DNA of 64,000 nucleotides from Rhizobium favelukesii (GTDB lineage: Bacteria; Pseudomonadota; Alphaproteobacteria; Rhizobiales; Rhizobiaceae). Positions 8,253-16,862 of the stretch are shown piece after piece. Position numbers and translations under genes: made by a program. The notes below the pieces were generated by a model. It was not told where the DNA came from. It saw only the letters and a program-made list of their open reading frames with translations, and did no database searches. Every line of letters starts with the position of its first letter. Position 1 is the stretch's first letter. The stretch spans positions 1,612,001 to 1,676,000 of the forward strand of contig NZ_HG916855.1 of the NCBI RefSeq assembly GCF_000577275.2, in the 5' to 3' direction.

Positions 8253-9743
8253 ATGAGCGCCGGACCGCTCCTTTCACTCAAGAATATCAAAGTTACGTTT
8301 GGCGGCGTGCGGGCCCTGAAAGGGGTGTCGTTCGAAGTCAATCCTGGCGAGGTGCATTGCCTTGCAGGAGAAAACGGCTGCGGCAAGAGCACGCTGATCA
8401 AGGTCATCACTGGCGTCTATAAGCCGCAGGATGGCGCGGAGTTCTTCTTCGACGGTCAGCCCATCGCGGCGATGACGCCCACCCTCGCGCAATCACTGGG
8501 CATTCAGGTCATCTGGCAGGACCTCGCGCTCTTCTCAGAGATGACAGTCGCCGAAAACATCGGCTTTCAATACGCGGTCAATGGCAAGTACGGCCTCGTC
8601 GACAAGCGCGCGATTGACGACGCGGCCGAAAAGGCGCTGGCCCGCCTCGGCGTCAGTATCGATCTTCACCGGCCGTTGAAGGAGTTGCCGATCGCGCAAC
8701 GTCAGATCGTCGCCATTGCACGTGCGCTGGTCGGTGAAGCCCGTCTTGTCTTCATGGATGAACCGACTGCGTCGCTGACGCAATCCGAGACCGACTACCT
8801 CATCGATATCGTCCGCAACCTGTCAGCATCCGGTGTCGCTGTCGTGTTCGTCTCACATCGCCTTGCGGAAGTGCTGCAGATCTCCGACCGGATAACTGTG
8901 CTTCGAGATGGCGCGCTGGTCGGCGTGTTTCCGGTGGAAGGCATGACACAGTCACGCGTGACTGAACTGATGACTGGCCGCAACTTTGACAACGCTATCG
9001 TCGCCACCGACCATGATCACGAACGTGTCGTGCTATCGGTGCGGGGCCTCACCCGGGCCAAAGAGTTCCAGGACATCTCATTCGATCTGCGTCGCGGCGA
9101 GACATTGGGGATCACCGGACTACTTGGAGCCGGGCGCACAGAGCTAGCGCTGACACTCTTCGGTATGCACCGTCCGCAAGCGGGCGAGATCACGATCGAA
9201 GGGGAGCGCGTTAGGTTCGGTTCCAACCGAGATGCCATTCGTGCAGGTGTCGCTTATCTGTCGGAAGATCGCCTCTCTCTCGGTCTCAACCTACCTCAGT
9301 CCATCGCTGACAACCTGGTCATGGCTTCGCTCGACAGGCTGCTGTCCGGCGGGATGATCTCGCCCAGGAAGAAGGCAAATGTCGTTCATCACTGGATTTC
9401 CGCGCTCGGCGTCAAGATTGGCAGATCGGAAGACGCCATTCGGACCCTTTCTGGCGGCAACCAGCAGCGCGTTGCGATCGCCAAATGGCTGGCCATTGGC
9501 CCCAAGATCCTCATCCTCGATGCTCCGACCGTTGGCGTCGATGTCGGTGCCCGAGCCGGCATCTTCGAGATCGTACGCAAGCTTGCGGCCCAGGGTATGG
9601 CGATCATCCTGATCTCCGACGAACCGCCGGAGGTCTACTTCAACGCCGACCGCATCATTCACATGGTGGAAGGCAAAATCCACGCGACCTACGACCCGCG
9701 ACGCTTGTCGCTCACCGAACTGGAGTCTGCCGTCTATGCGTAG
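8253..9743 (+). CDS. Sugar ABC transporter, fused double ATP-binding subunit
   Basis: A 496-residue RbsA/MglA-like ATPase with two nucleotide-binding domains. Domain 1: Walker A GENGCGKST at 39-47, Walker B RLVFMDEPTAS, with the degenerate signature LPIAQRQ. Domain 2: degenerate Walker A GLLGAGRTEL, canonical signature LSGGNQQR, Walker B LILDAPTVGVDVG. Its catalytic glutamate is replaced by alanine (usual DEPT reads DAPT). One competent site (domain-1 Walker motifs with domain-2 signature) and one dead site are therefore expected, as in other members of the class. It energises sugar import at the inner membrane and overlaps the following permease gene by 8 bases. Confidence 0.9.
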   Translation: MSAGPLLSLKNIKVTFGGVRALKGVSFEVNPGEVHCLAGENGCGKSTLIKVITGVYKPQDGAEFFFDGQPIAAMTPTLAQSLGIQVIWQDLALFSEMTVAENIGFQYAVNGKYGLVDKRAIDDAAEKALARLGVSIDLHRPLKELPIAQRQIVAIARALVGEARLVFMDEPTASLTQSETDYLIDIVRNLSASGVAVVFVSHRLAEVLQISDRITVLRDGALVGVFPVEGMTQSRVTELMTGRNFDNAIVATDHDHERVVLSVRGLTRAKEFQDISFDLRRGETLGITGLLGAGRTELALTLFGMHRPQAGEITIEGERVRFGSNRDAIRAGVAYLSEDRLSLGLNLPQSIADNLVMASLDRLLSGGMISPRKKANVVHHWISALGVKIGRSEDAIRTLSGGNQQRVAIAKWLAIGPKILILDAPTVGVDVGARAGIFEIVRKLAAQGMAIILISDEPPEVYFNADRIIHMVEGKIHATYDPRRLSLTELESAVYA

Positions 9744-10752
9744 GCTGATCCTTGGACATACAACGGAATTCACGCTTCTGGCGGTCATGATCGTGCTTTG
9801 CATCGGACTGTCTTTTGGGACTGATCGGTTTCTTACGATCTCGAACGCGTTTGATGTGCTGAACGTCTCGGCCGTCAACATCATCTTTGCCGTAGGGCTT
9901 CTCGTCGTCCTGATTTCAGGCGGGATCGATATCTCCTTTGCCGTCGCAGCCTCGGTCGCGCAATACGTCACCGCTCTCGCGCTTGGCGCGTTGGGTGGCG
10001 GCGACTGGGCAGAAGGCTTCATCATTGCGGGAGCCGTCGGGATCGGTTTGGGCCTGATCAACGCGGCTCTGGTCTACCGCCTGCACATTATTTCGATTGT
10101 CGCGACGATCTCGACTTTCAACATCTTCTTCGGGCTCCTGATGTTCTTCACCAAGGGCGTCTCCATCTACGACCTGCCCGAATGGCTCACGACACGCGTG
10201 GTGTTCTTTGAACGTGAGATGGCCGACGGCTCCTGGATCGAGCTTACTCTGCCGGTCGTCGTCATGATCCTTTGCTGCCTCGCGACCTGGTTCATGATTT
10301 CCCGCACGACAATCGGCCGCCAGCTCTACGCGTTTGGCGACAACCCGGAGGGAGCACGCCGCTTCGGCATCAACATTGGAGCCATGCATTACATCTCGTT
10401 CGGCTGGATGGGGCTTATGGCCGGTATCGCCGGATTGATGCAGGCACACTATGCCGAAGAAGTCGTCCCGAATGCTCTTTACGGACGCGAATTGGACGTT
10501 CTGGCAGCAACGGTTCTCGGTGGCGCGCGCCTCGGTGGGGGCAAGGGTTCCGTTATCGGATGCGTCCTCGGCGTCCTGATGGTTTCGATCACCCAGAACG
10601 GGTTGAACCTCATGGGCGTCTCGCCCTTCGCATTCAAGATGATCGTCGGCGCGATCATTCTCGTCGCCATCACGCTCTCTTCCGCGCGCATCGACAAGCT
10701 TCTGCCGTTCCTCGCGAAGGGCAACGCCAGAAGAGGGAGCACACACTCATGA
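9736..10752 (+). CDS. Sugar ABC transporter permease 1
   Basis: A 338-residue inner-membrane permease of the RbsC/BPD_transp_2 class with eight to ten hydrophobic segments. Typical landmarks are LLVVLISGGIDISFAVAASV near residue 55, DNPEGARRFGINIGAMHY in the cytoplasmic coupling loop near 205, and the glycine-rich VLGGARLGGGKGSVIG near 260. The ATG at 9736 overlaps the ATPase stop, and the stop overlaps the next permease start (ATGA), so translation is probably coupled. It forms a heterodimeric channel with the product of 10749-11744. Confidence 0.88.
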   Translation: MRRLILGHTTEFTLLAVMIVLCIGLSFGTDRFLTISNAFDVLNVSAVNIIFAVGLLVVLISGGIDISFAVAASVAQYVTALALGALGGGDWAEGFIIAGAVGIGLGLINAALVYRLHIISIVATISTFNIFFGLLMFFTKGVSIYDLPEWLTTRVVFFEREMADGSWIELTLPVVVMILCCLATWFMISRTTIGRQLYAFGDNPEGARRFGINIGAMHYISFGWMGLMAGIAGLMQAHYAEEVVPNALYGRELDVLAATVLGGARLGGGKGSVIGCVLGVLMVSITQNGLNLMGVSPFAFKMIVGAIILVAITLSSARIDKLLPFLAKGNARRGSTHS

Positions 10753-11744
10753 AAGCCATTGCTCAAAAGTTCAACGCCACCTTTGGCGCCGACATGACGG
10801 GTCCGGCCATCGCCTTCCTGGCCGTGATGGTCATCTTCGGTCTCGCAGCAAACAACTTCATCTCTTCAGCGACGTTCGGCTCGGTTGCCTTCCAGCTTCC
10901 GGAGCTGGGATTGCTCACTCTCGCGATGCTGCTTCCGCTTCTGACCGGTGGCATCAATCTCTCTGTTACCTTCACAGCAAACCTGTCCGGTCTGGCGGCA
11001 GCCTGGGTGATGCAAATCTACGGTGGTGTCGACGCGTCCCCGTCAGCCTTTCTGCTCGGTGTCCTGGCGGCTCTTGCCACCGGAGGCGCCGCGGGGCTGA
11101 TGACGGGTGCTGCGATCGCCTACACGCGCGCCCATCCGATCCTCGTGACGTTGTCCATGATGATCTTCCTGCGTGGCCTTGGTGAATTTCTCACACGTGG
11201 CGGCGACGTATCCGGCTTTCCGAGCTTCATCGCGCCGATCGGACACGGACAGCTATTCGGTTTCCCGATCCCGCTGCTGATCTTCGTCATCTGCGTCGGT
11301 CTGTGGCAGCTCCTGCTGACACGCTTCAAGCTTGGCTTTGGCCTCCTGATGATCGGCTCCAATATCGAAGCAGCCCAGTACTCCGGCATGAATACCCGCC
11401 GCATTCTGGTCCTCGTCTATACGTTGTCTGGCCTGATGTGCGCAGTCGCCGGCGTGATCATGCTCGCACGCTTCAATTCGGTGCGCGTCGGACACGGAGA
11501 ATCTTACCTCCTAATTACCGTACTCGCAGCATTCCTAGGCGGCATCGATCCCTTTGGTGGCTTCGGGCGAGTTCTGCCTGTCTTCGTCGCACTCATCGTG
11601 CTTCAGCTTCTGTCCTCCGGTCTCAACTTGATGGGCGCAAATCAACACCTCGCAACGGCGCTTTGGGGCGTGCTGATGATCGTCGTCATGGCGGCGAGAA
11701 CCATCGTTTCAGCTTACTTCGCTTCACGCAGAAAGAAGGGATGA
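10749..11744 (+). CDS. Sugar ABC transporter permease 2
   Basis: A 331-residue permease of the same class as the preceding gene. Landmarks are LLPLLTGGINLSVTFTANL near residue 62, the coupling-loop text SNIEAAQYSGMNTRRILV near 210 and LGGIDPFGGFGRVLPV near 275. The start ATG lies inside an ATGA overlap with the preceding stop, and its own stop overlaps the epimerase-like gene start (ATGA at 11741). Two different permeases per transporter are usual in the LsrCD-type arrangement. The C-terminal tail is strongly basic (SRRKKG). Confidence 0.87.
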   Translation: MKAIAQKFNATFGADMTGPAIAFLAVMVIFGLAANNFISSATFGSVAFQLPELGLLTLAMLLPLLTGGINLSVTFTANLSGLAAAWVMQIYGGVDASPSAFLLGVLAALATGGAAGLMTGAAIAYTRAHPILVTLSMMIFLRGLGEFLTRGGDVSGFPSFIAPIGHGQLFGFPIPLLIFVICVGLWQLLLTRFKLGFGLLMIGSNIEAAQYSGMNTRRILVLVYTLSGLMCAVAGVIMLARFNSVRVGHGESYLLITVLAAFLGGIDPFGGFGRVLPVFVALIVLQLLSSGLNLMGANQHLATALWGVLMIVVMAARTIVSAYFASRRKKG

Positions 11745-12595
11745 AGGTGCAAGGTTTCGGGATTCACGCAAGCATGTGGACGATGAGCTGGGACCGCGCT
11801 AGCGCGGAGCGGGCCATTGCCTGCGCAAGCAAATACAAGGTGGACTTTATTGAGATTCCCTTGCTCGACGCGCCAGCGGTCGATGCGAAGCATACCCGCG
11901 ATCTCTTGGAGAAGCATGGGCTTCGGGCGGCCTGCTCCCTGGTGCTGCCTGAGGCCGCTTGGGCGTCGGTGCGTCCCAACGCGGCAATCGAACACCTCAA
12001 GGTGGCGATCGACAAAGCCGCGGACATGGGTGGCGAGGTTCTCACGGGCGTCATCTATGGCGGAACCAACGAGCGAACCGGCGCTCCTCCAACGCAAGCC
12101 GAATACGACAACGTCGCTCGGGCTCTTGAAGTGGCTGCCAGGCAGGCAAAATCCCGAGGCATTCAACTCGGCGTCGAAGCCGTCAACCGCTACGAGAGCC
12201 ATCTGATCAATTCCGCCGAGCAAGCGGTGGCGCTGGTCGAGCGTATCGGAATGGAAAACGTGTTCGTTCATTTGGATACGTTCCATATGAACATCGAGGA
12301 GAAGGGGTCGGCCAACGGCATCCTCGCCGCCCGAGATCATCTGAAATACATGCACTTGTCCGAAAGCGACCGAGGAACACCCGGCGCGGGAAATGTCCCT
12401 TGGGACTCAATCTTTGCCGCCTTGTCCGCAATCGGCTTCAAGGGAGCTTTGACCCTGGAGAGCTTTGTCAGCATGCCGCCAGAGATGGCCGGCGACATAT
12501 CGACGTGGCGTCCGGTTGCCCGCGATGAAGAGGAAGTCATGGGCAATGGTCTCTCATTCTTGCGTGGCAAGGCCGCGCAATACGCGTTGGCCTGA
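11741..12595 (+). CDS. Sugar isomerase/epimerase (tagatose/psicose 3-epimerase-like) 1
   Basis: A 284-residue TIM-barrel enzyme of the AP-endonuclease-2-like/D-tagatose 3-epimerase group, which interconverts ketoses at C3 using a divalent metal. The metal ligands expected for the family are visible: Glu in GVEAVNRYE (about 147), Asp in HLDTFHMNIEE (about 180), His in YMHLSES (about 206) and Glu in TLESFVS (about 241). The start overlaps the permease stop by 4 bases, so it belongs to the transporter operon. A second copy of the family lies at 13405. Cytoplasmic; exact sugar unknown. Confidence 0.85.
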   Translation: MKVQGFGIHASMWTMSWDRASAERAIACASKYKVDFIEIPLLDAPAVDAKHTRDLLEKHGLRAACSLVLPEAAWASVRPNAAIEHLKVAIDKAADMGGEVLTGVIYGGTNERTGAPPTQAEYDNVARALEVAARQAKSRGIQLGVEAVNRYESHLINSAEQAVALVERIGMENVFVHLDTFHMNIEEKGSANGILAARDHLKYMHLSESDRGTPGAGNVPWDSIFAALSAIGFKGALTLESFVSMPPEMAGDISTWRPVARDEEEVMGNGLSFLRGKAAQYALA

Positions 12596-12655
12596 CGTCG
12601 AACGGCGCGGCGGGGTCAACGGCTATGGCCGCCGCATATCATTGGGAGGAGCTCC

Positions 12656-13303
12656 TTGAGCAACATTGAAGAAAACTCGAGCGAGATCGCCAAGATCGCA
12701 GTTCAGCGCTTTGCAGCCATGTGTGGTCGCAGAGTTCTGATTGCCATTGCGGGCGCCCCGGGGTCTGGGAAATCGACCCTCGCCGAAAGAGCTGTCCAGT
12801 TGATCAACGGAGAGCATCATCTCAGGGCAGCCCTTTTTCCTATGGATGGCCACCACTACGACGACGTTGTGCTGGAGCAGATGGGACGTCTGGCATTCAA
12901 GGGCGCCATCGATACGTTCGACGCCCACGGCCTACGCCACATGCTCAAGCGCCTGAAAACCAATGACGACGACGTCATTGCCGTCCCGGTCTTTGATCGT
13001 TCGATCGAAATTGCTCGAGCTGGTGGAAGTCTGGTTCCGCAGTCAACGGAGATCATCGTCTGCGAAGGAAACTATCTGCTTGCCCGACAGTCACCATGGG
13101 ACAAGCTGAAAGAGATTTTCGACTTCACGGTGTTTGTTGACGTCGGCGAAGACCAGTTGCGACAGAGGCTGCAGGATCGCTGGCGGGGCTACGGGCTCGA
13201 TCCCAAGGAAATCAACCGAAAGGTTGAGGAGAACGATCTGAGGAACGGCCTTGCCATCATATCGGGCAGCGCCGAGCCCGACCTCCGCGTCGACAACAAT
13301 TAA
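12656..13303 (+). CDS. FrcK-like (PanK/uridine-kinase fold) sugar kinase
   Basis: A 215-residue P-loop kinase. Walker A GAPGSGKST lies at about 33-41, followed by FPMDGHHYDD (about 60), which carries the acidic residue typical of the pantothenate/uridine-kinase group, and RWRGYGLD near the lid. Such genes accompany rhizobial fructose uptake (frcBCAK), although the FrcK substrate is not certain there. The start is a TTG at 12656 with GGGAGGAG 4 bases upstream; no ATG fits. The likely role is phosphorylation of the imported or epimerised sugar. It lies between the two epimerase-like genes, all on the same strand. Confidence 0.78.
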   Translation: MSNIEENSSEIAKIAVQRFAAMCGRRVLIAIAGAPGSGKSTLAERAVQLINGEHHLRAALFPMDGHHYDDVVLEQMGRLAFKGAIDTFDAHGLRHMLKRLKTNDDDVIAVPVFDRSIEIARAGGSLVPQSTEIIVCEGNYLLARQSPWDKLKEIFDFTVFVDVGEDQLRQRLQDRWRGYGLDPKEINRKVEENDLRNGLAIISGSAEPDLRVDNN

Positions 13304-13404
13304 TCATCCGCCCGGCGGGCCGATTGCGGTCCGCCACCGTCATTCCGACCAAAGAAGCCATCCGCGGTGGGATTCAAATGCATTGACAACGTTAGGAGCA
13401 CGAC

Positions 13405-14298
13405 ATGAACAAGCTAGGTGTACACGCTTTGGTCTGGGAGAAGGGCTGGAGCCACGACGAATGTGAACATGCAATCGCAAAGACCGCCGAGGTGGGCTAT
13501 GACTTCATCGAGGCTCCCGCTCTCGATCCAAGCTCCATCGATGTCGACTACACCCGTCGCGTACTTGAGAAGCACGGGATCGGGATCAATTTTTCTCTGG
13601 GTCTAGACGCTGACACGGACATTTCGAGCGGTGATATCGAGAAGGCAAAGCGTGGCAAGGCCAAGCTTGAACAGGCACTGTCTGTCGCCCGCGACCTTGG
13701 CGCGACGCATGTCTGCGGCATTCTCCATTCGGCTTTCCAGAAGAACAGCATTCCGACGACTGCTGCTGGCGTCACGATGTCCGTGGACATTCTCGCTCAG
13801 GTGGCGGAGACGGCCGCCAAGAGCAACATCGTTCTCGGCCTCGAGGTCGTCAACCGCTACGAATCCAACCTGTTGAATACAGCGTCGCAGGGCGTCGAAC
13901 TCTGCAAGCGGATCGGTGCTGACAATGTGAAGGTCCATCTCGATGTTTATCATATGAACATCGAGGAATCTGACGTTCCTTCCGCTATCAAAGATACCGG
14001 TAGCTACCTCGGTTACTTCCACACGGGTGATTCACACCGCGGTTACATGGGCTCCGGCACGATCGATCTGGCAGGCGTTTTCCGCGCCATCGTCGCATCC
14101 GGCTATACCGGACCGATCACCTTCGAGAGCTTCTCGTCACGCGTCGTCGGTCAGCCGTTGGAAGGTATCCTCGGAATTTGGCGTAATCTGTGGGAGGATG
14201 GTTATGACCTGGCATCCCACGCTCTCATGTATACGCGCGCTCAATTGAAGTCTGCTCAGGAGGCGCAACGTCAGGCCGAGCGCAGCCGACTGCCATAA
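13405..14298 (+). CDS. Sugar isomerase/epimerase (tagatose/psicose 3-epimerase-like) 2
   Basis: A 297-residue second member of the D-tagatose 3-epimerase-like TIM-barrel group. Candidate metal ligands: Glu in GLEVVNRYE (about 152), Asp in HLDVYHMNIEE (about 185), His in YFHTGDSHRG (about 211) and Glu in TFESFSS (about 246). This spacing is essentially that of Agrobacterium D-psicose 3-epimerase. AGGAG lies shortly upstream of the ATG. It is diverged from the first copy at 11741, so the two probably act on different sugars or sequential steps. A run of Gln/Arg closes the chain. It is the last recognisable gene of the transport operon. Confidence 0.85.
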   Translation: MNKLGVHALVWEKGWSHDECEHAIAKTAEVGYDFIEAPALDPSSIDVDYTRRVLEKHGIGINFSLGLDADTDISSGDIEKAKRGKAKLEQALSVARDLGATHVCGILHSAFQKNSIPTTAAGVTMSVDILAQVAETAAKSNIVLGLEVVNRYESNLLNTASQGVELCKRIGADNVKVHLDVYHMNIEESDVPSAIKDTGSYLGYFHTGDSHRGYMGSGTIDLAGVFRAIVASGYTGPITFESFSSRVVGQPLEGILGIWRNLWEDGYDLASHALMYTRAQLKSAQEAQRQAERSRLP

Positions 14299-14349
14299 GG
14301 GCGACGCGGAATACAAAGCTCGACCCCCGCGACAGTGTGACCTTCACGT

Positions 14350-14595
14350 AGCGGCTCCGTTGACGATGGTGTCGACGTCATCGATCACCTCATCAACATC
14401 ATGTCGAAGCCCGAGGTCACATCCCGTCGGGCTTTCTCGCTATCGATGATCTCTCTGCCCTCGGGCGCCAGATAGGTTTTCAAGGCTCGCACAAAACCCA
14501 GCTGCCGTTGCGGTTGCAAATCCCTGCGATTTCTCGGTCAAGATGTCCAAGGGCACACGCATCGTGATCGGGTCTGAAAGTTCTCGATCTGGCAT
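14350..14595 (-). pseudogene. Broken ribbon-helix-helix (ParD/CopG-type) antitoxin
   Basis: Reading from the ATG at 14595 gives MPDRELSDPITMRVPLDILT, a ribbon-helix-helix DNA-binding start. The frame is then lost, and the rest of the antitoxin (RALKTYLAPEGREII, then SEKARRDVTSGFD) continues in another frame, with a last piece (DEVIDDVDTIVNGA) in a third. At least two frameshifts are needed. No ParE/RelE toxin is visible next to it. The upstream palindrome at 14609-14623 is the expected autoregulatory operator and remains perfect. Confidence 0.6.
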
Positions 14596-14608
14596 CGTTT
14601 TTAGCTCC

Positions 14609-14623
14609 GTTTGTAATACAAAC
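14609..14623. promoter_or_regulatory. Perfect palindrome upstream of broken antitoxin
   Basis: GTTTGTAATACAAAC has 7-base arms around one central base. It lies 14 bases before the antitoxin ATG on the reverse strand, where ribbon-helix-helix antitoxins bind to repress their own promoter. Function is inferred. Confidence 0.5.
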
Positions 14624-14736
14624 ATCGACCGACCAGGATTCGTCAAACGAGCCGACCTTAAAAAAAAGGGCGATTTCGACATTATCGTCGATATGGCTGA
14701 TGCGGGCGGCGTCCGTCAGCATCCTGCTGCCGCCTG

Positions 14737-14819
14737 AAAAGTACCGTCAGCACAAATCCGGGGCCCCACGACAGATATCCTCCACTACATTCAATGGCTT
14801 AATACAAAAAAGTACCGTC
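14737..14819 (+). repeat. Direct repeat AAAAGTACCGTCA
   Basis: The 13-base word AAAAGTACCGTCA occurs at 14737-14749 and again at 14807-14819, 70 bases apart, in a gene-free region between the antitoxin remnant and an SDR fragment. It may be the scar of a small mobile element; no transposase is left between the copies. Confidence 0.4.
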
Positions 14820-15050
14820 ATGAGCCTCATGTCCCGCCGCTTCAGATCGTGGCCCAGAAACGCGGGACCACGCAGACCAGGCCGAACATCATCGGAGGTG
14901 GGCCGAAACCCGGCCTGCATGGCTGAAGCTGTAAGCGCGAGATTCGGTCTGCCAGCCGCATCGACCTGCGGCTCGCCCAAGCCATTGTGCAGCAACTTCC
15001 GTCGGGAGGGTGCCACATAAGCTAACGGTTTGGGTGCGCACGGCGCAACT

Positions 15051-15140
15051 TCAGCTGGCTATGGTGCCGCCGCCGTCTACCGTGACGGTCGATCCACTGA
15101 GCCGGATTCCGGATTCCGGTTCCAGCCGAATGAGCCCATT
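15051..15140 (-). pseudogene. C-terminal scrap of a short-chain dehydrogenase
   Basis: On the reverse strand about 29 codons read NGLIRLEPESGIRLSG then STVTVDGGGTIAS and stop. The last part is the typical SDR ending (TGxxxxVDGG). No catalytic core precedes it. The rest of the 14299-15238 gap holds the antitoxin remnant and the direct repeats, and otherwise nothing recognisable. Confidence 0.45.
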
Positions 15141-15238
15141 TAACGTGGCTCCGCGGTCCGACTTTCGTCACACTACGTTCACCTTTAGTTCAGCCGGAGA
15201 GGATAATACTTCCTCCATTGGAGACGAGGAGAACAGTC

Positions 15239-15718
15239 ATGAAATGGCTAGTCGTTGTCGCGTTGGGCTTGTTCATAAGTGCTCCGGCCATCACGCCAGC
15301 TCAGGCGTTTCCGGCAGTGAACCCACCCGGGATCGAAGTGCAGAAGCGGGTAGAACCGGTGCAATGGCGTCACGGAGGGGGCGGACGCTGGAATGACCGC
15401 CACTACGGTGGTTACCACCGTCATCACGGATCGGATTGGGGGTTGGCCCTGGGTGGTTTAGCTCTCGGTACGATCATTGGTGGCGCGTTGGCACAGCCGT
15501 ACTACGGTCCGTACGATGACGGGTATTATGACTCTCCCTACGGCTACGGCCGGCCTTACGGCTACTACCGGCCCTATCGCCAGTATGCACCTTCGGTCGC
15601 CTATGAAGGGGGCAGCCATGTGAGCTGGTGCTATGCGCGCTATCGGACATACAGAGCGTTCGACAATACCTACCAGCCTTATTATGGACCCCGCCGCCAA
15701 TGCGATGGCCCCTATTGA
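15239..15718 (+). CDS. BA14K family protein
   Basis: A 159-residue exported protein. The Sec signal peptide (MKWLVVVALGLFISAPAITPAQA) is followed by a His/Tyr/Gly-rich linker with a short hydrophobic glycine-rich helix (GLALGGLALGTIIGGALA). It ends with the BA14K signature HVSWCYARYRTYRAFDNTY, with Cys also near the end (RRQC). The family was described from Brucella as an immunoreactive, lectin-like envelope protein and is widespread in Rhizobiales. GAGGAG lies shortly before the ATG at 15239. It is monocistronic. The Tyr/Gly-rich repeats (YGRPYGYYRPY) are typical. Confidence 0.85.
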   Translation: MKWLVVVALGLFISAPAITPAQAFPAVNPPGIEVQKRVEPVQWRHGGGGRWNDRHYGGYHRHHGSDWGLALGGLALGTIIGGALAQPYYGPYDDGYYDSPYGYGRPYGYYRPYRQYAPSVAYEGGSHVSWCYARYRTYRAFDNTYQPYYGPRRQCDGPY

Positions 15719-15857
15719 TTGGTTCGCGCATCAATCCCGTAAGATGCGGTCGAGAGTCTGCATATTCTTATAAATGAGCAAAGCTGTATCCATACGCGGA
15801 AGGCCGCGGAATTGGCTCGCGCGCAGGCGCACTTGCTGATGTATGGTGAGGCTGTCG

Positions 15858-15985
15858 CTCAGGCGATGTACTGATCCTGGTTCTTTTCGGCCTCACGGAG
15901 CCTTTTCCACGTCCACGGGAGCAGTTCGTGCAGGCGGGAGACGTAGACACATTGTCTGAACGGTGCCTTCGCGCCCTCATTGCCG
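15858..15985 (-). mobile_element. Transposase C-terminal remnant (IS66-like)
   Basis: The reverse strand reads GAKAPFRQCVYVSRLHELLP, then WTWKRLREAEKNQDQYIA and stop. The SRLHELLPW text resembles the C-terminal end of IS66-family transposases, although the tail after it is longer than usual. Nothing else of the element is seen. The rest of the 15719-16142 gap carries no supported gene. Confidence 0.4.
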
Positions 15986-16142
15986 TCGCTCAAAGACATT
16001 GGTCATGAGCCTGAACGCGGCCGTTACCCCATGGGGGTCGGCAGTAGGTTGGCAACGAGCTCGCCTGGGACAAAGGTTACGGAAAGGTTTTCGGTTCCAG
16101 CGAGCAGTAGCGGTCCGTCCCAATTTCGCCTGCCAATATATT

Positions 16143-16721
16143 TCAACCTGTCACGGTCTTGGCATCGCTGTTCGACGTAGTTGTCAAAATGGAGCTCGTA
16201 ATAAGGTGAACGAGATGATCCGCTCGTGACACGAAAGAGGGTTGGTCGACCGCCCAGCCGAGAGCCGTCATTAGGGCGAACAGGTCGTCCCCGTTCATGT
16301 CTGCGCGCGCCTTACCTTCGGCCTGAGCACGAAGGAGTAGTCGAGCACTCGCTGAGTGTATTGCCGCACAAGAAGCATAAAGGGCGGAAGCCGGGTTCGT
16401 GTGAGCTGCAGCCATCATAGCGACAACGCCCTGATAAGTCTGAGCGAATCCGACCCATCCGCGAACCCAAGACTCAAGCGCTTCACCGGGCGAATTCGAC
16501 GTTTCGAGTTCGGCTGCCTTCTGCGTCAGTGCGTCCAGGTTCGTGCACAGCAGCGCCTCGAACAACGCCTCTCGCGTCGGGAAATGGCGAAGCAGTGTGG
16601 CCAGCCCGACCTCGGCCCGGCGGGCGATATCGCGCATGGACGCATCGGAACCATGCTCCGTAACGACGCCACGCGCGACCTCGAGGATGTGGTCATAATT
16701 CTTTTTTGCGTCGGCTCGCAT
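16143..16721 (-). CDS. TetR-family repressor of the redox cluster
   Basis: A 192-residue TetR/AcrR-type regulator. The N-terminal helix-turn-helix (residues about 10-55: NYDHILEVARGVVTEHGS, SMRDIARRAEVGLATLLRHF) is followed by an all-helical ligand domain with a C-terminal SBP-type TetR_C pattern. The ATG at 16721 gives the usual short N-terminus (MRADAKKNYD); the frame opens further upstream at 16766 but runs through the operator. The gene is divergent from 16863-19721, and the spacer holds GATC-CCATATAT repeats and a palindrome, so self- and cluster-repression is likely. Confidence 0.85.
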   Translation of the reverse strand: MRADAKKNYDHILEVARGVVTEHGSDASMRDIARRAEVGLATLLRHFPTREALFEALLCTNLDALTQKAAELETSNSPGEALESWVRGWVGFAQTYQGVVAMMAAAHTNPASALYASCAAIHSASARLLLRAQAEGKARADMNGDDLFALMTALGWAVDQPSFVSRADHLVHLITSSILTTTSNSDAKTVTG

Positions 16722-16739
16722 GTGACACCTTGTTAAAGG

Positions 16740-16803
16740 GATCAGTGACCCATATATGTGGACCACTGATCCACATTATAATTCGGATCGGTGATCCATA
16801 TAT
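16740..16803. promoter_or_regulatory. TetR operator array between divergent genes
   Basis: GATCAGTGACCCATATAT (16740-16757) recurs as GATCGGTGATCCATATAT (16786-16803), 46 bases apart. Between them lies a palindrome with ATGTGGA and TCCACAT arms over 7 bases (16756-16776). Position and symmetry point to binding of the divergent TetR protein. Confidence 0.6.
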
Positions 16804-16862
16804 AAAGTGTGTCTGGGAGCAAGGCAACAGAACCGCCGGGCAAACCTGCAAGGAACATGAAC

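Noticed and set aside
10272..10748. Upstream extension of the second permease
   Set aside because: The extra codons overlap the first permease in another frame and look random; ATGA coupling at 10749 is the natural start.
15460..15700. Repeat-like Tyr/Gly tract considered as a tandem DNA repeat
   Set aside because: The similarity comes from the low-complexity BA14K linker in protein, not from an exact DNA repeat.
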